Shown here in pieces: positions 47,796 through 56,820 of a stretch of 64,000 bases of DNA. The notes beneath the pieces were generated by a model that searched no databases, had not been told where the DNA came from, and saw only the letters and a list, made by a program, of their open reading frames with translations. The stretch is taken from NCBI RefSeq assembly GCF_900107845.1, contig NZ_FNRM01000003.1:1-64000 (forward strand), read 5' to 3'. Position numbers and translations under genes: made by a program. Source of the stretch: Alkalimonas amylolytica (GTDB lineage: Bacteria > Pseudomonadota > Gammaproteobacteria > Enterobacterales > Alteromonadaceae). Numbering within the stretch: the first letter of the stretch is position 1; each line of letters begins with the position of its first letter.

Positions 47796-50700
47796 ATGTA
47801 TGCGGTAATAAAGGTCAGTAATCGCACAATGCCCGCTCATTCCTCGCCCAGGCAAAAGCCTTTTTTCAGCACAAAGTGGCTGATGTTTGTTTGTATAGCC
47901 TGCAGTTTGCTCCGGGCAGCCTGGGCGCATGCCTTTCCGCCGGTACCCTCGTTATTTTTTCAAACAGGTAACCATCAACAAATTCCAGAGCATATTGTCA
48001 CAGCTATCGAGCAGGATACGACCGGCTTCTTATGGATTGGTACCGCCAATGGCTTGGTCCGCTTCGATGGCTACCGTTTTCTGCGCTTTAGCCAGCAGGC
48101 AGAGTACGCCAACAGCCTGAGTGGCAACTTTATTCAGTCGCTGCTCGTGCGTCAAAATGGCGACCTGTGGGTTGCAGCGGTACCAGGCGGATTAAGCCGC
48201 TATCTGCCAGCTAGAGCAGCCTTTGAAAGGTTTGAGACCTTCCCAATTGAGCAAGCAGCCTTTTGGCACAGTGCCCAGACGCTGGCTGAAGATCAGCAGC
48301 AGCAACTGTGGGTCGGCAGTCGCAATGGCCTGGCCCGGATCCCTGCCTCTGGCCAGGCAGAGATCCTTCAGGCTCCCGAACTCACAGGCATTAATGTACG
48401 GGCTTTACTGGTGGATGCGGAGAATCAGCTATGGATTGGTCACCGCCAGGGCTTGCTTCGACTTGATTTGAATACTGAATCGGCGCAGCCCAAGGTGTTC
48501 GAGTTAGTAAAAGGTCAGAGTGTACTTAGCCTAAAAGCTGCCCCAGATGGCAGTATTTGGGTCGGCAGCGCCAATGCCGGTGTCTTCTGGTGGCAAAAGC
48601 ACGACGCTGAACTCAGACCTTTTGCAGCCTCGGGCGCAGCTGACACCCCCAGCCCGGTGCATGATCTACTGCATCCAAGCGAGAATGAGGTCTGGCTGGC
48701 CAGGCTAGGCGGCATTGAACGCTGGCAGCGCACCCCAGAGCAGCTGCTTAACCGCTTTGAGCCGGATCCTTCTGATCGCTACTCCTTAGCGCATAGCGAT
48801 GTACGGGTGTTGTTTCAGGATAGCAACCAATTGATCTGGACCGGCAGCTTTGGCGGAGGCTTGCAGCGCTACCAAAGCTCGCAGCAGGTGAGCATGCTGC
48901 GTTTCAGTCTGAAAGACAACCAGGGGATCTCCAGTCCAGATATCAGCAGCATCCTGGAGTTGGCTAATGGCGATATCTGGCTTGGCACCCGAGGCTCTGG
49001 CGTTGATGTGCTTCGGCCAGGAGCCGGTATTATTGCCCGTTTGCAGCCAGGCTCAGGCCCCAGACAGCTGCAGCAAGGTTTTGTCACCTCCATGGTTCAG
49101 CAACAGGATGGTAAGGTCTGGCTGGCTACCTATCCAGAGGGAATTTATCGTGTTGAGCCCCAGACCTTAGCCATAGAGCGCCTGACTCTGGCCGATGCCT
49201 TGAATGAAACGGTACGTCGCTTTTACATCGACAGCCAGCAACAGCTTTGGCTGGGTACCCAGCAAGGGCTCTATCGCTGGCAAAGCAATCTTGCCCAGCT
49301 GCGGTCTTATCCATTAATGGCAGAGCAACCTCAGGCAGATTACCTCAATGCCATTACAGAGGATGCCTTCGGTCAAATCTGGCTGGGTGGCGGTTCCGGT
49401 GGTTTGTACCGGCTACGTCCTGGCGAGGATACGGCAAAGTTGGTGCACTTTGCCAACCGCGAATCCGCTACCTTAAGTATCTTGGGTTTGCTGGCCGACA
49501 AAGAGCAACTGTGGCTGGATACTCCCCAGGGGTTGTACGTTCTCGACCAACTCAGCGCAGATCGACCCAAGTTAACGAAGATCACCAGCGGTCTGAAGCA
49601 GCATCAGGCATTTGGTGCCAACCTGCTGATGGATAGCCATGGTCGCTTATGGACCCAACAGCACCTGTACGATCCGAACAGCAAGCAAAGCTTCAGCTTG
49701 CCTGAAACCGAAGGTTTTGTGGTGGGGACCCCCTGGTTTCGTTCCTATTCCCAAAGCCGTTCTGGCCTGATGCTTTTTGGCAGTGCCGAGGGGTTACTGG
49801 TGATTGACGCCGACAACTACCAACCAACAGCTGGGTTCCCTGGCCTTACCCTGACCTCGGCTCAATTGGATGGGCAGGCAGCACCTTTGCCCGGGCAGCA
49901 ACTGACACTGGCACCACACCATCGTGGTTTTAGTCTTGAATTTGCCGCCCTGGAGTTTCAGCAGCCGGATGCCATCCGCTATCGTTACCAACTGCAGGGC
50001 TTTGACCAAAGCTGGACAGAGGTCGATGCTAACCAACGCCAGCTGAGCTACACCAACCTTTGGCCCGGCCAGTATCAGTTGCAGGTTCAAAGCAGCAATA
50101 CGCTTGGTGTCTGGAATCCCAAGATGCTGGTGTTGGATGTGGTGATAGAACCAAAGATCTGGCAACGACTTTGGTTTCAACTGCTTTGTTTACTGGCGCT
50201 GACCGGTGTACTGGCGGCCTTGTACTTGTGGCGAATGCAGACGGAAAAGCGCAAAGCCAGGCAGCTGCGTTTACAAGTCGCCCGTCAGCAGCAAGAGCTA
50301 CTCACAGCACAAAAATTACTGATAGAAAAAGAAAAAATGGCATCACTTGGTCAGGTAGTTGCTGGTGTCGCTCACGAGCTGAATACACCGCTTGGCATTG
50401 GCATGACATCCAGCACGGTATTGCTCAATGAAACCGAGCAGATGGAACAGCTGTTTCAACAGAAAAAAATTACCAATCAACGGATGCAGCAGTTTCTGCA
50501 GCACTGCTTTGAGCACTTGAAGCTGTTGATTAAAAACCTGGAACGCAGCGCCGACCTGGTGCATCACTTTAAGCAGGTTGCGGTTGATCAAACCGCCTGT
50601 CAATTGCAGCAAATCCAGCTACCCGACTGGTTGGATGAACGCCTGCGCCCCTATCAATTGAGTTACCCCGATGTGCGTATAGAGCTTGACTGTCCCCGTG

Positions 50701-51083
50701 TACAGCTGCTGGTCCGGGCCCAGGCACTAGAGCAAATTGTGTTTCAGTTGCTGCAAAACTGCTGCCTGCATGCCTTTAGCGAAACCAGCGAAAAGCGGGT
50801 CATGGTGCAGTTTCACCTTCAGGGCAATGAGTGCCATTTACTGGTCCGGGATCACGGTCAAGGGATCCCAGACGAGCTGCAATCACGAGTATTTGAGCCC
50901 TTTGTTACCAGTAAACGCGGCAGTCACTGCCACGGCCTTGGCTTGCACTTAAGCTACAATCTGGCAAGCCAGGTATTAAATGGCAGCATTGAGTTGCAAA
51001 ATACTGGCCCGGATGGCAGCGATTTCTTGCTGCGCTTCCCAATGCAAAGTAACAAAGCAGGCAAAAAAGACAAAGCAGGCTAA
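47796..51083 (+). CDS. Sensor histidine kinase with two-propeller periplasmic sensor
   Basis: The protein of up to 1095 residues has an N-terminal signal/anchor (WLMFVCIACSLLRAAWA), about 14 Reg_prop repeats of the form DxxGxLWIGTxxGLxR forming two beta-propellers (about 60-700), a Y_Y_Y domain (about 710-790), one membrane helix (LWFQLLCLLALTGVLAALYLW), a coiled linker, and a kinase core. The phospho-acceptor is H860 in GVAHELNTPLG; the N box is LLQNCCLHA and the G box DHGQGIP with GLGLHLS. Unlike Bacteroides hybrid two-component systems, it lacks receiver and DNA-binding domains. The start is uncertain (47796 or 47829). No response-regulator gene is adjacent. Ligand unknown; such propellers often sense oligosaccharides. 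Confidence 0.9.
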   Translation: MYAVIKVSNRTMPAHSSPRQKPFFSTKWLMFVCIACSLLRAAWAHAFPPVPSLFFQTGNHQQIPEHIVTAIEQDTTGFLWIGTANGLVRFDGYRFLRFSQQAEYANSLSGNFIQSLLVRQNGDLWVAAVPGGLSRYLPARAAFERFETFPIEQAAFWHSAQTLAEDQQQQLWVGSRNGLARIPASGQAEILQAPELTGINVRALLVDAENQLWIGHRQGLLRLDLNTESAQPKVFELVKGQSVLSLKAAPDGSIWVGSANAGVFWWQKHDAELRPFAASGAADTPSPVHDLLHPSENEVWLARLGGIERWQRTPEQLLNRFEPDPSDRYSLAHSDVRVLFQDSNQLIWTGSFGGGLQRYQSSQQVSMLRFSLKDNQGISSPDISSILELANGDIWLGTRGSGVDVLRPGAGIIARLQPGSGPRQLQQGFVTSMVQQQDGKVWLATYPEGIYRVEPQTLAIERLTLADALNETVRRFYIDSQQQLWLGTQQGLYRWQSNLAQLRSYPLMAEQPQADYLNAITEDAFGQIWLGGGSGGLYRLRPGEDTAKLVHFANRESATLSILGLLADKEQLWLDTPQGLYVLDQLSADRPKLTKITSGLKQHQAFGANLLMDSHGRLWTQQHLYDPNSKQSFSLPETEGFVVGTPWFRSYSQSRSGLMLFGSAEGLLVIDADNYQPTAGFPGLTLTSAQLDGQAAPLPGQQLTLAPHHRGFSLEFAALEFQQPDAIRYRYQLQGFDQSWTEVDANQRQLSYTNLWPGQYQLQVQSSNTLGVWNPKMLVLDVVIEPKIWQRLWFQLLCLLALTGVLAALYLWRMQTEKRKARQLRLQVARQQQELLTAQKLLIEKEKMASLGQVVAGVAHELNTPLGIGMTSSTVLLNETEQMEQLFQQKKITNQRMQQFLQHCFEHLKLLIKNLERSADLVHHFKQVAVDQTACQLQQIQLPDWLDERLRPYQLSYPDVRIELDCPRVQLLVRAQALEQIVFQLLQNCCLHAFSETSEKRVMVQFHLQGNECHLLVRDHGQGIPDELQSRVFEPFVTSKRGSHCHGLGLHLSYNLASQVLNGSIELQNTGPDGSDFLLRFPMQSNKAGKKDKAG

Positions 51084-51128
51084 GCCACTTGCATTTTCAG
51101 AAGAAAAGTCCAATATAGTTGCTGTACC

Positions 51129-51154
51129 CCGCCTGTTTAGCAGGCGGTTTTTTT
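51129..51154 (+). terminator. Terminator after the sensor kinase gene
   Basis: CCGCCTG (51129-51135) and CAGGCGG (51141-51147) pair around TTTAG, followed by seven T. It lies immediately ahead of the rnk start. Confidence 0.92.
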
Positions 51155-51172
51155 ATGCGACAGGAGATCATA

Positions 51173-51583
51173 ATGTCACAACAACCTGCGATTATTCTTT
51201 CAAGTCTGGATTACGATCGCATTGATGCTTTGCTGGCCAAAGAAAAAGAGCTGAGCCCGGTGCATGAACAGCTGTTACTGGAAATGGAGCGTGCCACCTT
51301 ACTTGAGCCAGAACAGATCCCGGCGGATGTGGTCACCATGCACTCCCGGGTGCGCTTTAAGCTCAAGAGCAGTGGCAAGGAGTTTGAAAAAACGCTCTGT
51401 TACCCGCACGAGTTAGCGGCTTACCCCGATGCCATTTCGGTATTTGCTCCGGTCGGTGCGGCGCTGATAGGCTTAGCGGTGGGTCAGTACATTGATTGGC
51501 CGATGCCGGGCGGCCAATCGGATCAGGTAGAAATAGTTGAGCTGGTTGATCAGCCCGAGCGCAAAGGCGAATACCACCGCTAA
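51173..51583 (+). CDS. rnk: Rnk-like nucleoside diphosphate kinase regulator / GreA-fold factor
   Basis: The 136-residue protein has a short N-terminal coil (LSSLDYDRIDALLAKE), then a GreA/GreB C-terminal FKBP-like domain (VTMHSRVRFK, KTLCYPHELAAYPDAISVFAPVGAALIGLAVGQYIDWPMPGG). Rnk binds RNA polymerase at the secondary channel but lacks the acidic finger needed for transcript cleavage. The ATG at 51173 follows CAGGAG; the terminator just before it makes an independent promoter likely to overlap the hairpin region. Confidence 0.92.
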   Translation: MSQQPAIILSSLDYDRIDALLAKEKELSPVHEQLLLEMERATLLEPEQIPADVVTMHSRVRFKLKSSGKEFEKTLCYPHELAAYPDAISVFAPVGAALIGLAVGQYIDWPMPGGQSDQVEIVELVDQPERKGEYHR

Positions 51584-51610
51584 ATGCGCTGTTTTTCAGT
51601 GTAGCGTTCA

Positions 51611-51627
51611 GGGCAGCACAGCTGCCC
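51611..51627. terminator. Hairpin between convergent rnk and CBS genes
   Basis: GGGCAGC (51611-51617) and GCTGCCC (51621-51627) pair around ACA; the right arm touches the stop codon of the leftward CBS gene. No T-run; termination is uncertain. Confidence 0.45.
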
Positions 51628-52025
51628 TATTCCACCATCTTTAAAATGGGTTCCATAATGTCCTGCATGGTGACCAGGCCCGCCAGTTCATTGTTGTTCA
51701 GCACCAGCACCCGCTTGATGCGCTGCTGACTCATCAGCGCCGCCACATGCTTCACCGCCAAATCTTCGCCCACCGCCACCACCGGCTTGGTGTAGATGTC
51801 GTACACATGCAGCAGGTCAATGTCGCCGCTTTCTGCGACGATGGTTTTTAAGATATTGGTGTGGGTGATCAGGCCATAGGCATCGTGCGGCTGCTGCTTT
51901 TCCACCACCAGCGATTTTAAATCGTGCTTTTTCATCAGGCTAAGCGCTTCGCGCAAGGTGGTAAAGGGCGATACCGTCACCACTTGTTTCACCATAATGT
52001 CTTTGACCAGTCGAACCGAGTCCAT
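51627..52025 (-). CDS. CBS-pair protein of the DUF1538/PII-like module
   Basis: The 132-residue protein consists of two CBS motifs (VKDIMVKQVVTVSPFTTLREALSLMKKHDLKSLVV with GLITHTNILKTIV, and VYDIYTKPVVAVGEDLAVKHVAALMSQQRIKRVLVL with GLVTMQDIMEPI). A Bateman module of this type senses adenine nucleotides. It begins one base after the PII-like gene ends, which in turn overlaps the DUF1538 gene, so all three form one leftward operon. The position suggests that it gates or reports on the transporter; this is inference. Confidence 0.88.
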   Translation of the reverse strand: MDSVRLVKDIMVKQVVTVSPFTTLREALSLMKKHDLKSLVVEKQQPHDAYGLITHTNILKTIVAESGDIDLLHVYDIYTKPVVAVGEDLAVKHVAALMSQQRIKRVLVLNNNELAGLVTMQDIMEPILKMVE

Positions 52026-52026
52026 A

Positions 52027-52377
52027 TCAGAGTTCCTCTTTTAAATGTTGTTCAAAGCGCTGCACCTGTTTCACATCGATGCCAGCTAAGTGCTCCAGCG
52101 GTACGGTAAACACCAGCCCTTCCGAGCCGCCATCATCTTTGGCGACCACCTGCTTAATGGCCTTTAGTACCCCAAGTGACAAAGACTTTTCCAGTACCAT
52201 CAACAGCACCGTCTGGCTGCCTTCAAAGCTTAAACCAAAAAAAGTTTTGCGCTCATCGCAGGGAATGCCTTTGCCAGCCAGTATGGTAATGCCGGTTGCC
52301 CCATTTTTCCGGGCGGCCTGGATGGTTTGCTCTTCGTATTCGTCGTTGACGATGGCAACCAGAGCTGAGAATTTCAT
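52027..52377 (-). CDS. PII-like regulatory protein, downstream of the DUF1538 gene
   Basis: The 116-residue protein has the PII (GlnB) fold pattern: first strand FSALVAIVNDEY, the conserved ARKNGATGITILAGKG, a T-loop region (CDERKTFFGLSFEGS) without the uridylylated tyrosine context of GlnB, strand TVLLMVLEKSLSLGVLKAI, and a B-loop-like GGSEGLVFTVPLEHLAGI in place of the TGxxGDGKIF of classic PII. It is thus a PII-like signalling protein rather than a nitrogen regulator. Its ATG overlaps the DUF1538 stop (ATGA), showing tight coupling to the membrane protein, which it probably controls by nucleotide-dependent binding. Confidence 0.85.
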   Translation of the reverse strand: MKFSALVAIVNDEYEEQTIQAARKNGATGITILAGKGIPCDERKTFFGLSFEGSQTVLLMVLEKSLSLGVLKAIKQVVAKDDGGSEGLVFTVPLEHLAGIDVKQVQRFEQHLKEEL

Positions 52378-53861
52378 ACGGTTTGTCTCCTGAATTTGGC
52401 GGCATACTCCATCAAAATTGCGTATGCCATCACAGTAATAATCGGGAAAATCGAGGCAAAGGCAATCAGGCCAAAACCATCAATCAGAACATTGCGCCCT
52501 TCAATATGGGTAGCCAGGCCAATACCTAATGCAGTCACTAAAGGCACGGTCACTTCCGAGGTGGTGACGCCGCCCAGGTCAAAAGCCAACGCTATAATGT
52601 ACTTTGGTGCCAGAGCTGTCAGTACGATAACCAGCAGATAGCCTGCCATAATGTAGTAGTGAATGGAGTCGCCGGTGATGATGCGATGCACACCAACGGC
52701 TATGCCAATAGCCACCCCAAGCGCAACAATAATCCGGATCACACTGCCTTTGAGCTTGCCCGGTGCAGCCTGCTCGGCTTGCTGGCCCACCGCTATCAGC
52801 GCCGGTTCGGCCATGGTGGTAGCAAAACCAATCATAAAGGCAAACAGATAAATAAAAGGCAGGTAATTGCGCGCCATCAATTGCTCGGCCATGCCTTCGC
52901 CAATCGGGAACAGGCCCAGCTTTAAGCCAATGACAAAGGCATAGAGCCCAAGCAGCACCATGATAAACCCAAAAATGACTTTCACCGGGTTATTCAGCGG
53001 TTTTCGCAGCACCAGATACTGAAAAAACAGCACCACGATAATGATTGGCAGCACATCGCGCAGCATGGTCAGTAAGTCCAGCAACATTTGCAGCAGCGGG
53101 TGTACGGCTTTTACTTCTGCGGTAATCAGCCCCAGCGCCAGCTCTGGCGTTGGGGCTATGGTGTAAACCCAGATGCCGTACAGCTGCACACTGACCATCG
53201 GCACCATCACCGCCATCGCCACCAGGCCAAAGCCATCCATCAGGGGATTGCGGCCGCGAATGGATGCGGCCAGACCTAACCCGAGCGCGGCAATCAAGGG
53301 CACGGTGACAATGTTGGTGGTCACCCCACCCGAATCATAAGCCAGGCCAACAATTTCCTCCGGCGCAAACCAGGTGACCGTAACCACCACAATGTAGCCA
53401 ATGATCATGTACCAGTGAATGGGATGGCCCAGAATAATACGCAGCACCCCTATCGCCATCACAGCGCCCACCGACAGCGCGACAATCAGCCGCAGCGTCA
53501 GGCCATCGACCCGGCCATCGCTGATTTGCTGAGCCTGTTCGGCCACCGCAATCAAGGCAGGCTCAGCCACCACAGCCGAAAAGCCCATGGCAAAGCCAAA
53601 GGCCATTAAAATGGGAATGGAGCCTTTACGGGCAAACTGATTGGCCAGGCTTTTGCCAACCGGGAAGATACTAAACTCCAGTCCCTGCAAAAACATCGCC
53701 ACGCCCAGCGCTACAATGGCCAGGCCCAGCGTCAGCATCCAGGGATCATTGGGCATCTGCCGTAAAATCACCGCCTGAAAGAACACCACCACCACCACAA
53801 TGGGCAGCAGGTTTTTACCCGCGTGCAGGATTTGATGCAGAAAATCCGAGAAAAATCGCAC
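52374..53861 (-). CDS. DUF1538-family membrane protein (putative transporter)
   Basis: The 495-residue protein has about 12 membrane helices and contains two copies of the DUF1538 domain. The first repeat has VVVVFFQAVILRQMPNDPWMLTLG, FAMGFSAVVAEPALIAVAEQAQQI and DSGGVTTNIVTVPLIAALGLGLA. The second has IIIVVLFFQYLVLRKPLNN, FAMGF-like FMIGFATTMAEPALIAVGQQAEQA and DLGGVTTSEVTVPLVTALGIGLA. The inverted-looking duplication and the polar AEPALIAV and GGVTT motifs in helices suggest a transporter or channel; its substrate is unknown to me. The start is GTG at 53861 after AAGGGAGAG. PII-like genes lie on both sides. Confidence 0.88.
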   Translation of the reverse strand: MRFFSDFLHQILHAGKNLLPIVVVVVFFQAVILRQMPNDPWMLTLGLAIVALGVAMFLQGLEFSIFPVGKSLANQFARKGSIPILMAFGFAMGFSAVVAEPALIAVAEQAQQISDGRVDGLTLRLIVALSVGAVMAIGVLRIILGHPIHWYMIIGYIVVVTVTWFAPEEIVGLAYDSGGVTTNIVTVPLIAALGLGLAASIRGRNPLMDGFGLVAMAVMVPMVSVQLYGIWVYTIAPTPELALGLITAEVKAVHPLLQMLLDLLTMLRDVLPIIIVVLFFQYLVLRKPLNNPVKVIFGFIMVLLGLYAFVIGLKLGLFPIGEGMAEQLMARNYLPFIYLFAFMIGFATTMAEPALIAVGQQAEQAAPGKLKGSVIRIIVALGVAIGIAVGVHRIITGDSIHYYIMAGYLLVIVLTALAPKYIIALAFDLGGVTTSEVTVPLVTALGIGLATHIEGRNVLIDGFGLIAFASIFPIITVMAYAILMEYAAKFRRQTV

Positions 53862-54038
53862 AACTCTCCCTTAAGCGCTTTGCTGGCTGGATGCAGTACC
53901 CAACCATATTCTGTTGATTTGGTTTGCTTTAGTCTTGGCTATTCTAGCCAATATCGCAACGAATATATTGATCCAGATAAAAAAAACTTCTACAAATGGT
54001 GGTATGCTTTACGCATAGCACACCAATGGAGCAGACCG

Positions 54039-54395
54039 ATGGCAATTCAATTCAAACTGATACTGGTATTTGTCGATGAAGGTAAAACCGATGCCGTACT
54101 GGATGCAGCCCGCGCGGCCGGCGCAACCGGTGCCACCATTATCAACGCCCGTGGCCAGGGGCTGGAAAAGTCCATCGGTATTTTCGGCCTTGAGCTGCTG
54201 CATCCGCGCACCGTGTTGTTGATTCTGGTAGAAGCGCGCCGGGCCGATGAAGTGCTGGCAACGATTACCAAAGTCGGTAAGCTGGATGAAAAACTTGATA
54301 CTGGCATCGCCCTGATGTTGGATGTCGATAAGGCACTTGGGCTTACAGAGCATATTAAACACCTGGAGAAAACCGTGCCGTTGGATCCTGCTTAA
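54039..54395 (+). CDS. PII-like regulatory protein, divergent from the DUF1538 gene
   Basis: The 118-residue protein shares the PII-like pattern of the one at 52027-52377: FKLILVFVDEGKTDAVLDAARAAGATGATIINARGQG, then FGLELLHPRTVLLILVEARRADEVLATI, and a different C-terminal part (GIALMLDVDKALGLTEHIKHLEK). The ATG at 54039 with GGAG nearby is preferred; the frame is open upstream to 53823 but that part overlaps the divergent DUF1538 start and its codons look noncoding. Its stop overlaps by four bases the end of the convergent KefB-like gene. It probably shares regulation with the divergent transporter operon. Confidence 0.85.
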   Translation: MAIQFKLILVFVDEGKTDAVLDAARAAGATGATIINARGQGLEKSIGIFGLELLHPRTVLLILVEARRADEVLATITKVGKLDEKLDTGIALMLDVDKALGLTEHIKHLEKTVPLDPA

Positions 54396-56377
54396 TCCGC
54401 AGCAAGCCGGTGCGTTAATACCAGGCTTGCCTGCTCCAGAGCTTCCGCGCTGCCAAATAACACCAAAACGTCATTTTCCTGCAACACCATATCCAGTGAA
54501 GGCTGCTCTATCCGGTTATGAGCTCTTACCAGCTCGGTCAGTTGGATGCCATATTGCGCTAAATCGAGCATCTGCAAACTTTGGTCAATGGCAGGAGAGC
54601 CTTCGGCCAATAACACGGCTTTCAACTGCTCCTGCTGCTGTGTCTTCAGCAAGTCGGCCGAGCCACGAAATTGCTGGCGCAGCAGTTGATAGCGATTTAT
54701 GCGCTGCTCCTGCACCAGTTGATTGACCCGACGAGCCGGTACATTCAGCATCAGCAAGACGTGCGAAGTAAGCATCATTCCTGCCTCTATGGTTTCGGGA
54801 ATGACCTCAGTAGCACCAGCTTGACGGAGCTCTGCAACATGGCTCTCATCGCGGGTACGGACGATCACCGGCAAATCAGGGTGCAGTGTGCGGGCATGGC
54901 GCAAGGTCGTTAATGCTGCTGATAAGTCTTCATGACTGATGACAAGCAAACGCGCCTTGGCAAGGCCTACCGCAATTAAGGTATCAGGATCGGTCGAGTC
55001 GGCATAAAATACCGGTACATCTGCCAGCCGGGCATTCTTTACCCTGGCAGCATCCAGGTCGAGGCCGATGTAAGGCACCTGCTCTTTTTGTAAAAACTGA
55101 GCAACCCCCTGTCCTATCCGGCCAAAGCCAGCAATCACCACATGCTGTTGCAGTCCATGCTGTTCAATATCATCGAATGGCTCGGAGCTCACCGCTGCTT
55201 GTCCAATCCAGCGTCCGACCACAAAACGGCTGAGCTGCAAATTGTAGCGGATCAGAAAAACTGCCAACATCATCGACAACAACACCGAGGTTAAAATAAT
55301 CTGGCTGCTGCGACTGTCTAAGGTGCCGCCTTCAAGCGCCAACGCCAATAGTGCAAAACCAAACTCGCCACCTACCGCCAAAATCAACCCGGTGCGAAAA
55401 GCGGTTTCCAGCGCCACCCCAGTGGCAAGCACCAAAGCTGTGACCAAAACAATCTTAATCAGCAGCAACAGCAAGGCTCCTGCCAGCGCAATGTGCCCTA
55501 TCTCCGGCAACAACATCGGATCGAGCAACATGCCGATGCTGACAAAGAAAATACCAAGCAATACATCGCGAAACGGCCGGATCGCGGCTTCTACCTGAAG
55601 TTTGAATTCGGTCTCGCCCATCACCATACCGGCCAGGAAAGCTCCGAATGCCATCGATAAGCCAAGACTTTGTGTCAGCCAGGCAGCGGCCAAACAAACC
55701 AACAATACCGTCAAGGTAAAAAGCTCGGCCGAGTCGCTGCTGGAAACCCGGTGAAATAGATGCCGTAGCAGGTAGCGCCCCACCAACACCACCAAAGCGG
55801 TTGCAAGCACTGCTTTGAACAATGCCATCCCTAAGGTGCTTGCAATATCCTGCGCCATGGCAACACCCAGTACTGGGATCACAATGATAAATGGTACCGC
55901 AGTAATGTCCTGAAAAACCGACAGGCTAATGCCAAGACGGCCATGGCGGCTTTGATCCTCGCCCTGCTCCAACAGCTGCTTGCTAATGATGGTGGTGGAT
56001 GACTGAGCAAAGACAGCACCGATAACAAAGGCAACCACAGACGCTACCCCCATCGCCCAAAGCAATAAGGCAACCAGCAAGGTTGTTAAGCCAACCTGGG
56101 CCGTGCCAAGCCCCAGAATGGTATGACGCAACTGATAAATTTGTTGCCAGGAAAAGCGCAAGCCAATGGTAAAGAGTAAAAAGACGATACCAAATTCAGC
56201 GATTTTATGGATATAACCTTCGCTGATAACGGGCCCAGCGGTATGTGCCCCGAGCAGTACCCCAACCAATAAATAAGCAATGCTGGCCGGAATATGTGCG
56301 CGCTGAAACAGCATCACCATAAACACCATAAAACCCAGCAAAAACAACAATTGGATCAGAGTGCCATCCAGCAGCAT
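54392..56377 (-). CDS. KefB/YbaL-type monovalent cation:proton antiporter with TrkA domains
   Basis: The protein of about 661 residues has an N-terminal CPA2 membrane domain of about 12 helices (AYLLVGVLLGAHTAGPVISEG, FTIGLRFSW, FGAFLAGMVMGETEF), an NAD-binding TrkA-N/RCK domain (VVIAGFGRIGQGVAQFLQKEQVPYIGLD) from about 400, and a TrkA-C domain at the end. It probably exchanges K+ or Na+ for protons, gated by nucleotide or glutathione adducts as in KefB/KefC. An in-frame TTG (56392) could start it, but the ATG at 56377 is more likely. No KefG-type ancillary gene is adjacent. The convergent overlap with the PII-like gene places it in the same ion/metabolite transport neighbourhood. Confidence 0.92.
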   Translation of the reverse strand: MLLDGTLIQLLFLLGFMVFMVMLFQRAHIPASIAYLLVGVLLGAHTAGPVISEGYIHKIAEFGIVFLLFTIGLRFSWQQIYQLRHTILGLGTAQVGLTTLLVALLLWAMGVASVVAFVIGAVFAQSSTTIISKQLLEQGEDQSRHGRLGISLSVFQDITAVPFIIVIPVLGVAMAQDIASTLGMALFKAVLATALVVLVGRYLLRHLFHRVSSSDSAELFTLTVLLVCLAAAWLTQSLGLSMAFGAFLAGMVMGETEFKLQVEAAIRPFRDVLLGIFFVSIGMLLDPMLLPEIGHIALAGALLLLLIKIVLVTALVLATGVALETAFRTGLILAVGGEFGFALLALALEGGTLDSRSSQIILTSVLLSMMLAVFLIRYNLQLSRFVVGRWIGQAAVSSEPFDDIEQHGLQQHVVIAGFGRIGQGVAQFLQKEQVPYIGLDLDAARVKNARLADVPVFYADSTDPDTLIAVGLAKARLLVISHEDLSAALTTLRHARTLHPDLPVIVRTRDESHVAELRQAGATEVIPETIEAGMMLTSHVLLMLNVPARRVNQLVQEQRINRYQLLRQQFRGSADLLKTQQQEQLKAVLLAEGSPAIDQSLQMLDLAQYGIQLTELVRAHNRIEQPSLDMVLQENDVLVLFGSAEALEQASLVLTHRLAAD

Positions 56378-56496
56378 AGGTGCAATTACCAAAAGTTGGG
56401 AATAACCTATGCTACCACAAGTTAAACGAGCTGTGATTTAACTTTAACCCCAGAAATCATAACGAAAAAAGCAGCAGCTATCGTGGAAACAGTAAC

Positions 56497-56820
56497 CTAC
56501 TTTTGCAGCATCGCTTTTAGCAAATCGATGCGCTTATTGATGCGCTTGCTTTCGTAACCTACCCGGCCCAATACTGTGATAACAAACATCATCAGAATGA
56601 AAGCCCAGGGTTGGTCGAAAAACTCAGGGGCCAGCCAATACAACATCCAGTACCAAAATAAAACCAGCAACACATCACCCCAGGCAATCCAGGCTTTGGG
56701 GCGCAGCGCTTCAAACTCCTTATTCAGCTCTGCCAATTTATCCTGTTGACACAGGCTTTCAAGCTCTGCAGTCTTTTGCTGTGCTGCTAATTGTTGCTCG
56801 TCTAAATTGCTGTTTTGCAT
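56497..56820 (-). CDS. Hypothetical two-helix membrane protein
   Basis: I do not recognise this 107-residue protein. A charged N-terminal helix (DEQQLAAQQKTAELESLCQQD), probably coiled-coil, precedes two membrane segments at about 44-62 (IAWGDVLLVLFWYWMLYWL) and 70-88 (PWAFILMMFVITVLGRVGY), followed by a basic tail. The ATG at 56820 follows AAGGAAGATG. It is upstream of the KefB-like gene in the same direction, about 105 bases away, and may or may not belong to its transcript. Confidence 0.72.
   Translation of the reverse strand: MQNSNLDEQQLAAQQKTAELESLCQQDKLAELNKEFEALRPKAWIAWGDVLLVLFWYWMLYWLAPEFFDQPWAFILMMFVITVLGRVGYESKRINKRIDLLKAMLQK

Noticed and set aside
47796-51083. Bacteroides-type hybrid two-component system protein
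   Set aside because: There is no receiver domain or AraC-type helix-turn-helix after the kinase core.
53823-54038. N-terminal extension of the divergent PII-like protein
   Set aside because: It overlaps the DUF1538 start region and the promoter interval, and PII proteins begin at the strand that follows the ATG at 54039.
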